Source of the DNA: Spinacia oleracea | Taxonomy: Eukaryota; Streptophyta; Magnoliopsida; Caryophyllales; Amaranthaceae | NCBI RefSeq assembly: GCF_020520425.1 | Contig: NC_079489.1 | Coordinates: 82,280,810-82,344,809, forward strand | DNA length: 64,000 nucleotides | Direction: 5' to 3' | Notes under the pieces: model-generated | What the model was told of the DNA's origin: nothing | What the model saw: only the letters and a program-made list of their open reading frames with translations | Databases searched by the model: none | In this document: positions 11,648-22,645 of the stretch, piece by piece | Layout: each line of letters begins with the position of its first letter | Position numbering within the stretch: the first letter of the stretch is position 1 | Program-made: the position numbers and the translations under genes

Positions 11648-14323
11648 TTATTTATTGCTTGACCCAAAAATTTCTTGTTTCACCTCTTCAATCTTAGACC
11701 CAAGTTCTTCTCTATTTTTCTGGAAAACAGAATGAACAAGCATGTTAGCAAAAGCATTCGGGACTCAAGCCAAGTCTTACGCAGTAGGCACAACAAGTAT
11801 GAAATAAAGTTCTAGTGAAGAACTACCTTATAAAGGAGATATCGTGTGGTGAACCATACTGAGTAGCCTAGACCCACAACTTCCATCAATTTAGGGAACT
11901 GTTTCAAGATATTATCCAATTTAGTCAGGCAATTTCCCAAATTCAAAAAAACAGATTTTCAACTTTAGTTGAATTCTCCTAGAGTTTGAGTGAAGGAAAA
12001 ATACCACTGGAATAGAATCAATTGCACCAACAACAGCTGAAACCAACCACGCAGCAACAACTGCAACACCGCCATATAGGAAAATTGTTGATGAATCTTC
12101 AAAATCCAACTGCAAGTAGAACATATCATCAATTTAGTAATTGGTAGAAACAAGTCAAACAACTCAAACAACCCAAATCATGGATACTCCCTACTACACT
12201 AGGGTGTTTCTCACAGAGGTTGATACAAGGCTAGCAATACAATTATGGTTCACTGCATATGCAATGAAACATATGGAGTGGTTTCTTGCTACAGACACTT
12301 TTATACGAATAAGTACTGACTGTAGGCTTTACTGTAGAACAGAAAAGGGTACAGACTACAGTATCAGAGTGGTTCTTGCTACACTTTTTTATGCAAAAAA
12401 GTAGTGACTAATGATTCTGTGGAACAGAAAGAACTCAAGAAGTAAACTACGGAGTATCAAGTTTATGCTGCTCAGTTAACCGCTCAGGATTGACATGATT
12501 GTCAACCGAACATTAAGCATTGCTGCTTTCTTAAATTTCAATGAATCTCATCATTGCAGCATGAAAACCATATTAAATAAAAACGACCTTGCTCTACAAA
12601 AAGAGTTTTAATACTAAATTTAGATCGATGGAGTTGCCTGGCAAAAAACAACTGTTTTCACATGTCCTAGTCTTTGGAATATCCACTACTATTCATGGGG
12701 CGGGGGAGGCTTTGCTGCATAGCAGAAAAATGATATACGAGTATCAAGTTTACGTTGCTCAGTTAACCGCTCAGGATTGACATGATTGTCAACCGGACAT
12801 TAAGCATTGCTGCTTTCATTAATTTCAATGAATCTCATCATGGCAACATGTAAAGGTGTTTTTACAGTAAATTATACTATGGACCTGCCTTTGAAGAGCC
12901 AACTAATTTTCACTTATCTAAGTGATAGGTGTTGCAACTGCAGACTGCTCATGCAATAAAAGGTCTACCGCATAACAAAAAAAAGTGCTTGGTATTAAGT
13001 TAAAGCTGCTCAGGTAACCGCTCAGGATTGACAGGATTGTCAACCGAACATTAAGCATTTCTGCTTTCTTAAATATCAATGAATCTCATCATGGCAGCAT
13101 GTAAACCATATAAAAATAACAAAAACAAAACGGAACTATACACCAAAAGGGTTTTTATAGTAAAATAGTTTGATGGAGCTGCCTAACAGAGTGATGGCTA
13201 ACCGATTTCACATGTGGCACTAGCCGCGCTACACATTATTCTTAAGAAATAGTGACTTGCATAATGCACTTTCATGAAACATTTTCAAAGGGACTAAAAA
13301 AAAGGTTTTGCTGTTATGTTAATGCTGCTCAGGTAACCGCTCAGGATTGACATGATTGTCAACCGAACATTAAGCATTGCTGCTTTCTTTAATCTCAATG
13401 AATATCATCATAGTAGCATGTCAAAAACATAATTTCAAAATTAAATATTTGTTGACAAAAAGCATTTATACACTAGAAAAGAGTAATTGCAAGTCGATTG
13501 GATTCAACTATATGCAAGTATGATGTAGAAAAGCATAAAATCACAACAGCATCGTATGAATAAATCCAAAAACCATTATTTATAATGTCAAGTTCTTTAT
13601 GTTTTGTGATAAAAAGTCTGGATTTTTAAAACATCAGACAACAAAAGGTAGCATTGGTAGAGAAGCATAGAGAAATAGAAGCAATACTTGAATGTCAAGC
13701 TTATTGAAGAGCTCCTGAATCGGCTGCAAAGTTTCATCATCTGAAGAAGAATCTTCTTCATTCACATGCGCAGCTTTATCAATTGTGACATCATTGCCTA
13801 CAAAAGTCGCAACACCACTTTTCTCTTCTGTAAACTTACTTGAAGTTTCATCCAAGCTTGCTCTCAACAATCTACTTCTACTTTTATCACACACCACTCC
13901 TGCAATTTCAAAATATAACATTCATTTTTATCATTTTAGCGCAAATTAACCAAACAAAAGACGAAATGAATACAAATACATGAATTCGCCACACTACCGT
14001 CAATAATTTGCTTCAAATAATCATAAAAAAGTGAATTGAAAAAAGAATTTGTGCTTATTTTTTGCGCATAAATACCAAGTAAAACACGTATTAAAGAAAA
14101 TGTGTCACAAATTTTCGCCACAAAACATCAATCAGAAACAAATATACTCCAGGAAAAGTGGTAATAATAGAAATGAATTGAAAACAAAACAAAACAAACC
14201 TGAGATGTTAGAAAGCTTCTGAAGAGGATAGGAGAAATGAGGAGTGTTAGTGAAGACGGGACGAGAAGATGAAAGTGGAAGAGGAGGGATTGAAAGAGCG
14301 CCGCGCGCAATACAGAGCTCCAT
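11648..14323 (-). CDS. CURT1D: CURVATURE THYLAKOID 1D-like protein, five exons
   Basis: Exons on the minus strand: 14323-14200, 13899-13688, 12109-12005, 11898-11827 and 11719-11648 (TAA). All four introns are GT-AG and the phases join to 194 codons, near the family's length. Residues 1 to about 60 are Ser/Pro/Leu-rich, like a plastid transit peptide. Residues 61-112 are acidic linker. The CAAD/CURT1 region follows: DFEDSSTIFLYGG, a first membrane helix (about 120-142), a GAIDSIPV turn, FPKLMEVVGLGYS, a second helix ending in RYLLYK (about 151-171), and a charged C-terminal helix (KNREELGSKIEEVKQEI). CURT1 proteins oligomerise in grana margins and bend thylakoid membranes. Family identity is firm; assignment to 1D rests on remembered similarity. 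No defect is seen. Intron 2 carries the snoRNA array. Confidence 0.87.
12465..12562 (-). ncRNA. C/D-box snoRNA-like copy A
   Basis: Read on the minus strand: stem arm ATGCTGC (12562-12556), box C ATGATGA (12554-12548), 72 nt of interior, box D CTGA (12475-12472), stem arm GCAGCAT (12471-12465). The arms pair perfectly over 7 bp and the boxes are adjacent, as in C/D snoRNAs released from introns by trimming. A second CTGA lies 8 nt upstream of box D (12487-12484). The sequence before box D (AATCCTGAGCGGTTAA) is the candidate guide; I could not assign a target. Confidence 0.78.
12752..12849 (-). ncRNA. C/D-box snoRNA-like copy B
   Basis: Same 98-nt length and layout as copy A: box C ATGATGA (12841-12835), box D CTGA (12762-12759). 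The terminal arms are ATGTTGC and GCAACGT. Relative to copy A the central C-G pair has become T-A, a compensatory double change, and another pair has become G-U. This preserves pairing rather than sequence, strong evidence for an RNA fold. Interior and guide are nearly unchanged. Confidence 0.8.
13003..13100 (-). ncRNA. C/D-box snoRNA-like copy C
   Basis: 98 nt. Box C ATGATGA (13092-13086), box D CTGA (13013-13010), arms ATGCTGC and GCAGCTT with one mismatch at the outer side. The base before box D is C instead of A, as in copy D. One interior change (AATCCTGTCAA for AATCATGTCAA) slightly alters an internal TTGAC/GTCAA hairpin loop. Confidence 0.76.
13322..13419 (-). ncRNA. C/D-box snoRNA-like copy D
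   Basis: 98 nt and first in transcription order. Box C ATGATGA (13411-13405), box D CTGA (13332-13329), arms ATGCTAC and GCAGCAT with one mismatch near the box. Guide region and internal hairpin match the other copies. Confidence 0.76.
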
Positions 14324-14360
14324 TTTTCTCTCTCCTGCTACTTCTTCTTCCTGAATCGAA

Positions 14361-14496
14361 TTAGGGTTTTTGTTGTTTCAGTTTCGGTGGTTTTGTTGCG
14401 AGCTGAAGTAGCGAAGTGTAAGTTGGTGGTAGACTGAAACTTCACGAGTTGCTGGTTTATAAGCGGTGTTATAATGGGCTTAGGTTAAGAAGCCCA
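14361..14496 (-). promoter_or_regulatory. CURT1D promoter with telo-box and two site II elements
   Basis: On the minus strand, two site II motifs (TGGGCT at 14491-14496 in one orientation and 14475-14480 in the other) stand about 150-175 bp before the start codon, and a telo-box (AAACCCTAA, 14369-14361) about 40 bp before it. The combination is known from plant ribosomal-protein, translation-factor and snoRNA genes. Its presence at a thylakoid gene is best explained by the intronic snoRNAs. No clear TATA box is seen. Confidence 0.72.
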
Positions 14497-14519
14497 ACCT
14501 TTTTTGTTGTTCGGTTTTA

Positions 14520-14700
14520 TCGGCAGAGGCGCAGAGCCAAGACATACCCCTAATTGCTATACCCATGTACAGCCAAGTAGGTTGTACTCCCTGTCCAAAG
14601 CGACGCGCAACGTTGTTTTGGGTAAAATATCTGGGTACAGCCAAGTTCGTTGTACCCCTGCCAATGATAATGCGTGACGGCATGCGCGGTATAGATAAAT
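14520..14700. repeat. GGGTACA...TTGTACCC repeat pair (possible TIR ends)
   Basis: Two related blocks, near 14562 and 14628, share the pattern GTACAGCCAAGT-GTTGTAC followed by a short GC-rich stretch. A third related block is near 24035-24055. They resemble terminal inverted repeats of a Mutator-like element, but I could not pair two ends with a matching 9-bp duplication. Confidence 0.4.
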
Positions 14701-15001
14701 TTTTTAAAAAAAATTGCACGTGAGTGACGCGCATAAATTGCCTATAAATACCAAAAAAAAAAAAAACATTTCGAAACCTGTTCAAATTCTTAGCACGCAA
14801 AAAATTTTCTCTCTCCTCCGCCCACTCATCAACCACGGTAGTTTTCTCTCTCCTAAAACCGCCATTAAATTTCCTCCAACCACCTCAATTTACTTTCTCT
14901 CTCTTCAAACTGCTATTGATCTTCATTATAAAAACTATTTTTGCAGAAAAAATCAAGAGAAGAAATCTGTTCCTTCTTTTTGGTGAAAAAAGAGGAGAAA
15001 A

Positions 15002-18000
15002 ATGGATGTTCGAGATGAAATTGACATGAACAAGCTACAAAATCCAACGAAAAACAAAAAGTAAGTAATTATAAGTGATTCTGATGTTTCGATTTTATTT
15101 TCGAACTAAATATGAAACCTAATTTTGTTTATTTTCGTTCTATTTCAGAAATACGAAGTTGCAGAAAGAAAGAAAACGAATGTAATTTCAGTTCAGATTT
15201 CGTACATGCAACTGTTTTATTACTTAATTTCTGTTTAATTTAATTGTTTTTCAGTTTTTTCATTATAATAATGTTCAATTTTTTTGGCTTATGATTTTAA
15301 CAAACCCTAACTTCTGAATTTTTTGCTATAGTACTGGAAAATCTAGTAATCAACCAAAAATCGGCACTGAAAAGCAAGAAGACATGACGGAGTAAGTTAT
15401 TTTAAGTTTTTGTAGATAAAATTCATTTTAATTTACATATGTTCAATCAATTTCATGTTAATGTTCAATTATTTTTATTTTAATGTTCATTTTCGTTGCG
15501 TAATGATTTTACCAAACCCTAACTTTTGGTTTTTTGGTCACAGAACTGGAAAATACAAAATTGAGACTGAAATTGGAACTGAAAAGCAAATAGGCACAGT
15601 CCAATAAGTCATTTTTATGTTTTTGAATATCAATTTCTATTTAATTTATGAATGTTCCATTTTAGACATTTGATACAATACAAAAATACAAAATAATGAT
15701 AAATTGTTCATATTCATAGAGATTTAAGAATAATCTTATTGATGATTCAAATTTGGATTAGGAATGTCAATTATTTCAAATATTATTATAATAATATAAA
15801 TGTGATGAACTTTTGTTGAGTTCTTCTATCCTTATGTTAGATGTTCATTTTATATATGTAAAATGTTCATATTTTTTAAACTAGATATTCATTTTGGTCT
15901 ACTGAGTTTTGTTTAGAAATGTTGAACTATATCCAATGTTATATGCATAATCCAAATAATTTGAACTTTTGTTCATTCCTATGTACAATAAATTAAGTCT
16001 AGAACTCATGATAACTATCTTATGCAAAATGCTCAATTGATTATTGCAAAATATTCAATTTCTTTTTGAAAAATGTTCATATTTTCCAAACCGGATATCA
16101 TTTTTGGTCTACTAAGTTTTCTTTAGGAATGCTGAACTATTTCGAATATTAAATGTATAATCCAAATGATTTGAACATTTGTTCATTCCTCTGTCCAAAA
16201 AATTAAATCTAGAACTCATAATAACTGTCTGTCTGCAAAATGTTCAATATGTTTTTGTAAAATATTCAATTTCTTTTTATAAAATGTTCATTTTTTAACT
16301 GGAATATATTTTGTTAATGAGTTTTGTTTAGGAAATTTGAATTATTTCAAATATTATATTCATAATCTAAATGTTCTTTGTACTCATATTCAGTTTTTCT
16401 ATCCTAAAATTTTTAACCTACACTCATGTATGCAAAATGTTCAATTTTTTTTTGTAAAATATTCGATTTCTTTTTATAAAATGTTCGTTTCTTTCAAACT
16501 ATTTGTTCTGATATACTGAGTTTGGTTTAGAAATGTTCAATTATTTCAAGTGCTATATTCATAATTTCAATGTTTTGAACTTTTGTTCATTTCTTCAGTC
16601 AATTTCTTCAGTCCATTTTAATATTAAGTCTCGAACTCATGATAACTGTTTTTATGTTAAATGTTCATTTTGTTTTCATAAAATATTCATTTCTTCAAAC
16701 TGTATTTGCTCTGGACACTCATTAGTTACACATTTATAAAATCTAGTGCTCAACCAAAAAGGTTATTAATCAAAATTAAGCGAAGACCAACTAGATCACA
16801 GCCAGAGGTTCAGAAAGCATTAAGGTATAAGATAATATCAATTTTTTTATTTGATTTGAATGATTTTTAATTTTATATAATATAGTGTGTCCGTTAACAT
16901 CATATTAATAAAAAAAATACAGTGAAGGAGATGGGAAAGCATCTTCAACTTCTGAGCCAGAAGTTCAAAAATCATTAAGGTATAAGATAATGTCAATTTT
17001 TAATTTAGTTGAATGATTTTAAATTTTATATAAAATGACGTGTTTGTTTACACCTTACTATTCAAATTACAGCGAAGGAGATGAGAAATCTTCATCAAAA
17101 TCACAGCCATAAGTTCAGAAAACATCAAGGTATAAAATAATGTGAATTTTGAATTTAGTTGAATCATTTTAAATTTTATATAAAATAGTGTGTATATTAA
17201 CATCATATTATTCAAATTACAGTGAAGTAGATCAGAAAAAGTCCTTCAAAATCTTCGGTACAAACAAAGAGTGATAAAAAAATAGGTACATTTTAAACCT
17301 GTAATGATTTTTAAACATTTGGTATGTTTGTTCTTTCTTTTTGTATTATTTGATCTTTCATTTTGTGCTTTTTATTTTTTCATTTTGTACTTTTTGAAAT
17401 TTAAAAATAAAAAAAAATAATAATATGCCTCTATATTCAAAATAATTTCATTTTTTGTTCTTTCTTTTGGTAGTATATGTTCTTTGTTTCATATTCCTTA
17501 TTCTTTTTTATTGAAAATTTTGACCTCTTTTGTTTTTTGTTTGTTTGAATTCTTATGAAAATGTTCATACTTTTTATTCTATATGTTCATTCCAGCTCAA
17601 TGATTTTAAATTTTTTATCATCATATTAACATCATATAAAATAACATGTCTATTAACATCATATTATTCAAAATATAGTGAAGAAAATGAAAATGTTAAT
17701 CAAAATCTTCAATACAATCACAAAGTGCAACAAAAAATAAGTTTGTTCTTTGTTTTTGTATTATTTTTTCTTTCTTTTTTACAATTCATTTTCTTCTACA
17801 TACTTGTTCATAATTGTTTCATTGTTTGTTCTTTCTTTTGGAATTGTTTGTTCTTTATTTTTTATGGTTTTTCTTTATTATTGAACTGCTTGTTCTTTCT
17901 TGTTTATTTGCAAGTTTATATTTTAATGATATTGTTCATACATTTTCATATATATGATCATAATTATTTTTGCTTTGTTTATTGAATTTATTTGTTCTCT

Positions 18001-18960
18001 AACCTATTTATTCATAATATTATTACTTGAAGTTTTTACATATCTTATTTGTATATCAGGGGCAACATTTTAGTGAAGAAACTTCTAGCAAATAGCATCA
18101 GGCAAAACAACAAAAAAAAAGGCTGAGGAAAGGATAGCTACAACTGCGGCAGAAGCTAAAATACAAGCTGAGGAAAGGGCAGATGCAGCTGATGCAGAAG
18201 CCAAAACAGAGGCTGGGGAAAAGGCATTTGCAGCTGCTGCAAAAACCCAAAGACAAGCTGAGCAGAAAGAAGTTGAAAAGAAGAGGATGGAGGCTAAGAA
18301 AAAAAGGAGGAAGAAGATAAAGCTGAAACAATGAGGAAGGAAGTAGAGAAAAAGAAAAAAGAGGAAGATGATGAAAACAAGAGGATGGAGAACAAGAGGA
18401 TGAAGGCCGAGAGAAAAAAGGAGGAAGAAGATAAAGATGAAACAATGAGGAAGGAAGCTGAGAAAAAGAAAAAAGAAGAAGATGATGCAACAAAAGCAAT
18501 TAGCACAGTGGTTGAAGATGTAAATGCTTCCGAGAGTGAAGGTAAAACCAATAGTGGTAATGGCAGAAAAATAGGAAGGAAAACAACAAATAGCAAGAAG
18601 AGGAGTGTTCCAACTATAACTATCGATGAAGCACTACAAAAGCAGTTGCACAAGATATCAGATTCGTACAAACCGAAAAGAAATACAGGATCAATGGTGA
18701 AAGTGCCAGAAAAAGTTTCTGCTGAAATTGTTAGCAAAGAAGAATTTGAAGGCAAAGGTAACTATTTACATTGTTCAATCTTATTTCAATAAATGTTCAA
18801 ATATTTTATTATATAAGTTGTACTTAGTATTTGTTGTTAATGTAGATGTCTCTGAAGTTACTTCAAAAGTAACAAATACTCCAAAGAAAAGGAAAGGTGA
18901 CGAGAAAGAAGATGTGGATGAGCCTGTTGATATTGAGATCATAAAAATACAAAAGCAAAA
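15002..18960 (+). pseudogene. Multi-exon K/E-rich coiled-coil gene, probably transposon-borne
   Basis: The ATG at 15002 opens MDVRDEIDMNKLQNPTKNKK with a good donor (GTAAGT at 15061). Short Lys/Ser-rich exons follow near 15149, 15333, 15541 and 16741, then a tandem exon-intron module (16795-17260). A long exon (about 18060-18757) encodes a Lys/Glu/Ala-rich coiled coil with a roughly 30-residue repeat (EEEDKDETMRKEAEKKKKEE), then VPTITIDEALQKQLHKISDS. The last exon I see is 18846-18960. A frameshift near 18290-18330 and a stop in one module copy (PHS to TAA near 17110) mark it as broken. No catalytic domain is visible. Similar coiled coils occur in Ulp1-type MULE genes, such as the one at 25559-30485; I infer the same origin. 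Confidence 0.5.
16795..17260 (+). repeat. Tandem exon-intron module, about 155 bp, four copies
   Basis: Each unit has a short exon (SEGDxKxSS...SxPEVQK-like) ending AAG|GTATAAG, then an intron with a shared TTTAAATTTTATATAAAATA core ending TTCAAATTACAG. Copies start near 16795, 16918, 17070 and 17218. Exon and intron were multiplied together. Confidence 0.7.
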
Positions 18961-19353
18961 AGGTACACATATATACAAAAACAAATGTTAAACAATGTTC
19001 TAAGATATTTGGTAAAATGTTAATATATTAAATACATTATGATCTTTTTTACAAGAGTTGAGAAAAAAAACATATATTTAAAGACAAGAATTCTTCCTGT
19101 TAGGACATGAATGAAAAGAAGCCAGAAAAATGATATTGAAGAAGTGACAGATGAACAACATAAAAGTTTTACATTTAACATAGTTTAAAGTTTTTTCGAA
19201 GAATGTTCATTTTTTTTTGGTAAATAGAGAGATTATATTAATACCAAGCATTGAAGTACAAACGTACAAGCACAAGCTTTACAATACCAACATGCACCAA
19301 GCTACACTACAACAACCAAACAAACAAAAGAAAGAAAGAGCAACAACTCACAA

Positions 19354-19959
19354 TCAAGACAAAACCCCAACTAGGTTCTTCTTCTGCAGAATTCTAATGC
19401 AAGAGATGTATTTCATTTGATTCGCGATGGTAGCAGCGGATTGACGAACATTCCGAAATTTTCTATAGTTCATTTCCCTCCACACTAGATACACAGCAAC
19501 TGTAACAATCAATATGTAAATCTGATGTCTGCAAGAGTTCTTATTGTACTGAGTTTCCAAGAGATGGAGTTCCTCAGTCCATGATTTAGCACTCCTCTGC
19601 ACACCTATCCACTGCAACACTGTAGTAAAGATCTCAGAAGAAAAAGAGCAGGCAAAAAAAAGATGGTTCACTGTCTCATTTTCCTGGTTACACAAACAGC
19701 AAAGTTGATCACAATGAAAACCAATTTTCAGCATATTCTCACATGTAGCCAGCCTTCCTAATATTGCCAACCAAACAATAAATGTGCATTTTGGAGGTGA
19801 AGGGTTGTTGCACAATATTTTCCTCCAAGGCACAGGAGCAATAAGGCCTCTCAAACTTTTATAAACAATGTTGATAGTCAAGTGTTGGTGCTTCAACATT
19901 TCCATACCACCCACAAAACTACTTAGGTGTTGTCGAGCATCAAACACCTTCTTCACCAC
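19354..19959 (-). pseudogene. LINE ORF2 C-terminus with zinc-binding RT end
   Basis: Continues the same ORF2 after two in-frame stops (near 20221 and 19964). It shows WRKILCNNPSPPKCTFIVWL and a zf-RVT Cys/His pattern (CCLCNQENETVNHLFFAC), standard near the end of plant L1 ORF2. The last residues run to 19354, about 140 bp before the A-tail. Confidence 0.85.
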
Positions 19960-20220
19960 CTATGAGGCTTGCGCAGGGGCCTGCATGATGGTGATATCTC
20001 TCCCTTTTACATAAAATATATGCACCCATCTAACCCAAACTTTGTCCTTTTTTTGAGAGAGATTCCAAAGCATCTTGCAGATAGCCGCTTTATTCCATAA
20101 CCGAACACAAGGAATACTCCATCCGCCGGCAGCCTTTGGGAGAGAAAGAGTTTCCCAAGCTACAAGAGCTCTCTTTGAGGCTCCATATTTACCGGTCCAA
20201 AGAAAACACCTACAAGATGC

Positions 20221-20958
20221 CTAGATAAGTTTGAGTACCTTCTGTGGCAAGAGAAAAACTTGGCACCAATATGTTTGGATGCTAAAAATAACAGATTTTA
20301 TGAGCTGGATTCTTCCTGCATAAGAAAGTATCTTAGATGACCAACTGTTAATCCTAGCCAATATTTTGTTGATCAAAGGTTGGCACTCCATCACAGTAAG
20401 TTTCTTGGTTGATAGGGGTACTCCGAGGTATTTGAAAGGTAACTCTCCCTTTAGAAGACCAAAAGTATCAATGATAGAATCTTGGACACTTTGAGGAACA
20501 CCACCAAAATAAACTGAGCTCTTTGATTGGTTAGCTTTAAGACCAGAAGCAGATGAGAATATATTGAACGCTTCAAACAATTGAGTAATAGAGGATAAGT
20601 CTCCTCTAGAAAATAGAAGCAGATCGCCAGCAAAGCAAACATGTGTAAGAAGCAATTTCTTACATCGAGGGCGAAAATTAAAGCTTCTATTATCCTTCAA
20701 ACCCATCAAACACCGATTGAGATATTCCATGCATAAGACGAACAAGGACGGCGAGATTGGATCCCCCTGCCTAAGTCCTTTCTTCGCCTCAAAAGGCATA
20801 GTGAGTTCACCATTTACATTGAAAGAATATGAGACAGTGGTCAAACACAACATGATCCATTTGACAAACTGACAAGGGAAACCATATTCAAGAAGAAGGT
20901 GCTCAATGAAAGGCCATTCAACAGAATCATATGCCTTTTGCAAGTAAATTTTCAGCAT
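20221..20958 (-). pseudogene. LINE reverse transcriptase fragment (dead)
   Basis: The frame reads KAYDSVEWPFIEHLLLEYGF (motif A region), then KKGLRQGDPISPSLFVLCME (motif B), SASGLKANQSKSS and LPFKYLGVPLSTKKL, typical of plant L1-like RT. The catalytic F-A-D-D box reads FAGD, so an essential Asp is Gly. KID before the first motif reads KIY. The frame stops at TAG near 20221 inside the conserved LKLI*ASCRCFLW segment. The copy cannot code for an active enzyme. Confidence 0.85.
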
Positions 20959-20987
20959 GCACCGAGGAGAGATAGAATGTTCATTTT

Positions 20988-21472
20988 ATTATCATAAAAT
21001 GTTATTTTTGTTTACGTAAAAAATCTTTCTGTGTTTATCTCATACAATTATTCAAAGTTTTTGGTCATATGTTCAAAGTTTTTCTCCATCATGTTCAAAA
21101 GTTTTCAGATCCACATCCAATGGCTAATTAAACTTCTTCAGATCTTTTGGATGGTTTAGGGGATTAATTAAAAGAAAATCGAAAAAGAAAAAATATAACA
21201 TATTAAAAAATTTAATGGAGAGATTTTTTTTGTAAGCATTCAAAAATTCAAGTGCCATGTGAAACTAACTAGTGAGTTGAGATTGGAGATTTAAAAAACT
21301 TACACAATAAAAGTTACTTCATTCTTTTCTTAATATTTACAATAGTTTGAGTTTTGTGTAACCCGATATACCTAAAAATTTCACCAACCAAGAACAAATT
21401 TTAAAAATACAAAGTAATTAATAACACAAAGAAATAAAATGAAACTCGTACGTCGCACGGGATTCAAAACTA
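20988..21472 (+). mobile_element. Helitron 3' end (H0)
   Basis: A GC-rich hairpin (21445-21461, CTCGTAC/GCACGGG with one mismatch and a GTC loop) is followed 8 bases later by CTA at 21470-21472. The G completing the Helitron terminus CTAG lies at 23686, across the Stowaway insertion. 20988-21440 is AT-rich and I cannot find the 5' TC end. Confidence 0.5.
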
Positions 21473-21820
21473 CTCCCTTTGTTTCTTATTATTTGTTACG
21501 TTTGGACTTTTGCACGTTTATTAACGTATAATAAAGATTTTTTTTATTTTTTTTTATTTTAAATGCTTTAGATTACATCATTAATCCTGATTCTTTTTTT
21601 TCAAAATCTGACATTTATTAACTCTTTGAATATAGTGCAAATCGACTTTTATTTTATATTAAAAAAACCCAATTAAACCTTAATCCACTAATCATTACAA
21701 CAACCAATAAGATGATTTTATTTATCAAAATGAACCAATAATGGAAAAGCACACAGATTTCTAACTTAACATACTTGAAAAATTATAAAGAAATTTAATG
21801 AGTTGAAAAAATTTGACCAA

Positions 21821-22555
<735 letters not shown>

Positions 22556-22645
22556 TTAAAATTAAAACAGGCACACAAAATGACAGTATAATAAGTTTAT
22601 AAAAGGAAAGATTCTCCACGTAACAAACATTCTGAAACACCCTAA

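Larger units (their letters stand above)
12110..13687 (-). other. CURT1D intron 2, host of four snoRNA-like repeats
   Basis: A 1,578-bp intron, against 300, 106 and 107 bp for the others. It contains four copies of a 98-nt element with box C, box D and terminal stem, separated by 155-221 bp of unrelated AT-rich spacer. The two ends (12110-12464 and 13420-13687) hold no further copy that I can see. A weaker local duplication near 12280 and 12368 shares no box motifs. Confidence 0.85.
19200..20987 (-). mobile_element. 5'-truncated L1-like LINE with 14-bp target duplication
   Basis: The insert is bracketed by AGAATGTTCATTTT at 19200-19213 and 20974-20987. On the minus strand it ends in a short poly(A) (T run at 19209-19218). 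It keeps only the C-terminal half of ORF2: RT from the motif A region (20958) and the zinc-binding end. 5' truncation, A-tail and long variable duplication are the hallmarks of target-primed reverse transcription. Confidence 0.88.

Noticed and set aside
12280..12430. A fifth snoRNA in CURT1D intron 2
   Set aside because: A local duplication exists (12280 and 12368) but it lacks box C/D or H/ACA motifs with a closing stem.
12465..13419. MITE or simple intron duplication as explanation of the four 98-nt repeats
   Set aside because: No target duplications, spacers unrelated, repeat edges coincide with C/D boxes and stems, and one stem shows compensatory change. Still possible until RNA is seen.
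14480..14836. 118-codon minus ORF upstream of CURT1D
   Set aside because: Crosses the GGGTACA repeat blocks and the promoter's site II motifs; no recognisable domain.
17530..17985. 151-codon Phe/Leu-rich ORF resembling a membrane protein
   Set aside because: Very T-rich intron sequence of the coiled-coil gene; hydrophobicity follows from TTT/TTC/ATT codons.
18098..18755. Minus-strand ORFs of 133-153 codons, Ser/Phe/Leu-rich
   Set aside because: Antisense shadows of the Lys/Glu-rich coiled coil on the plus strand.
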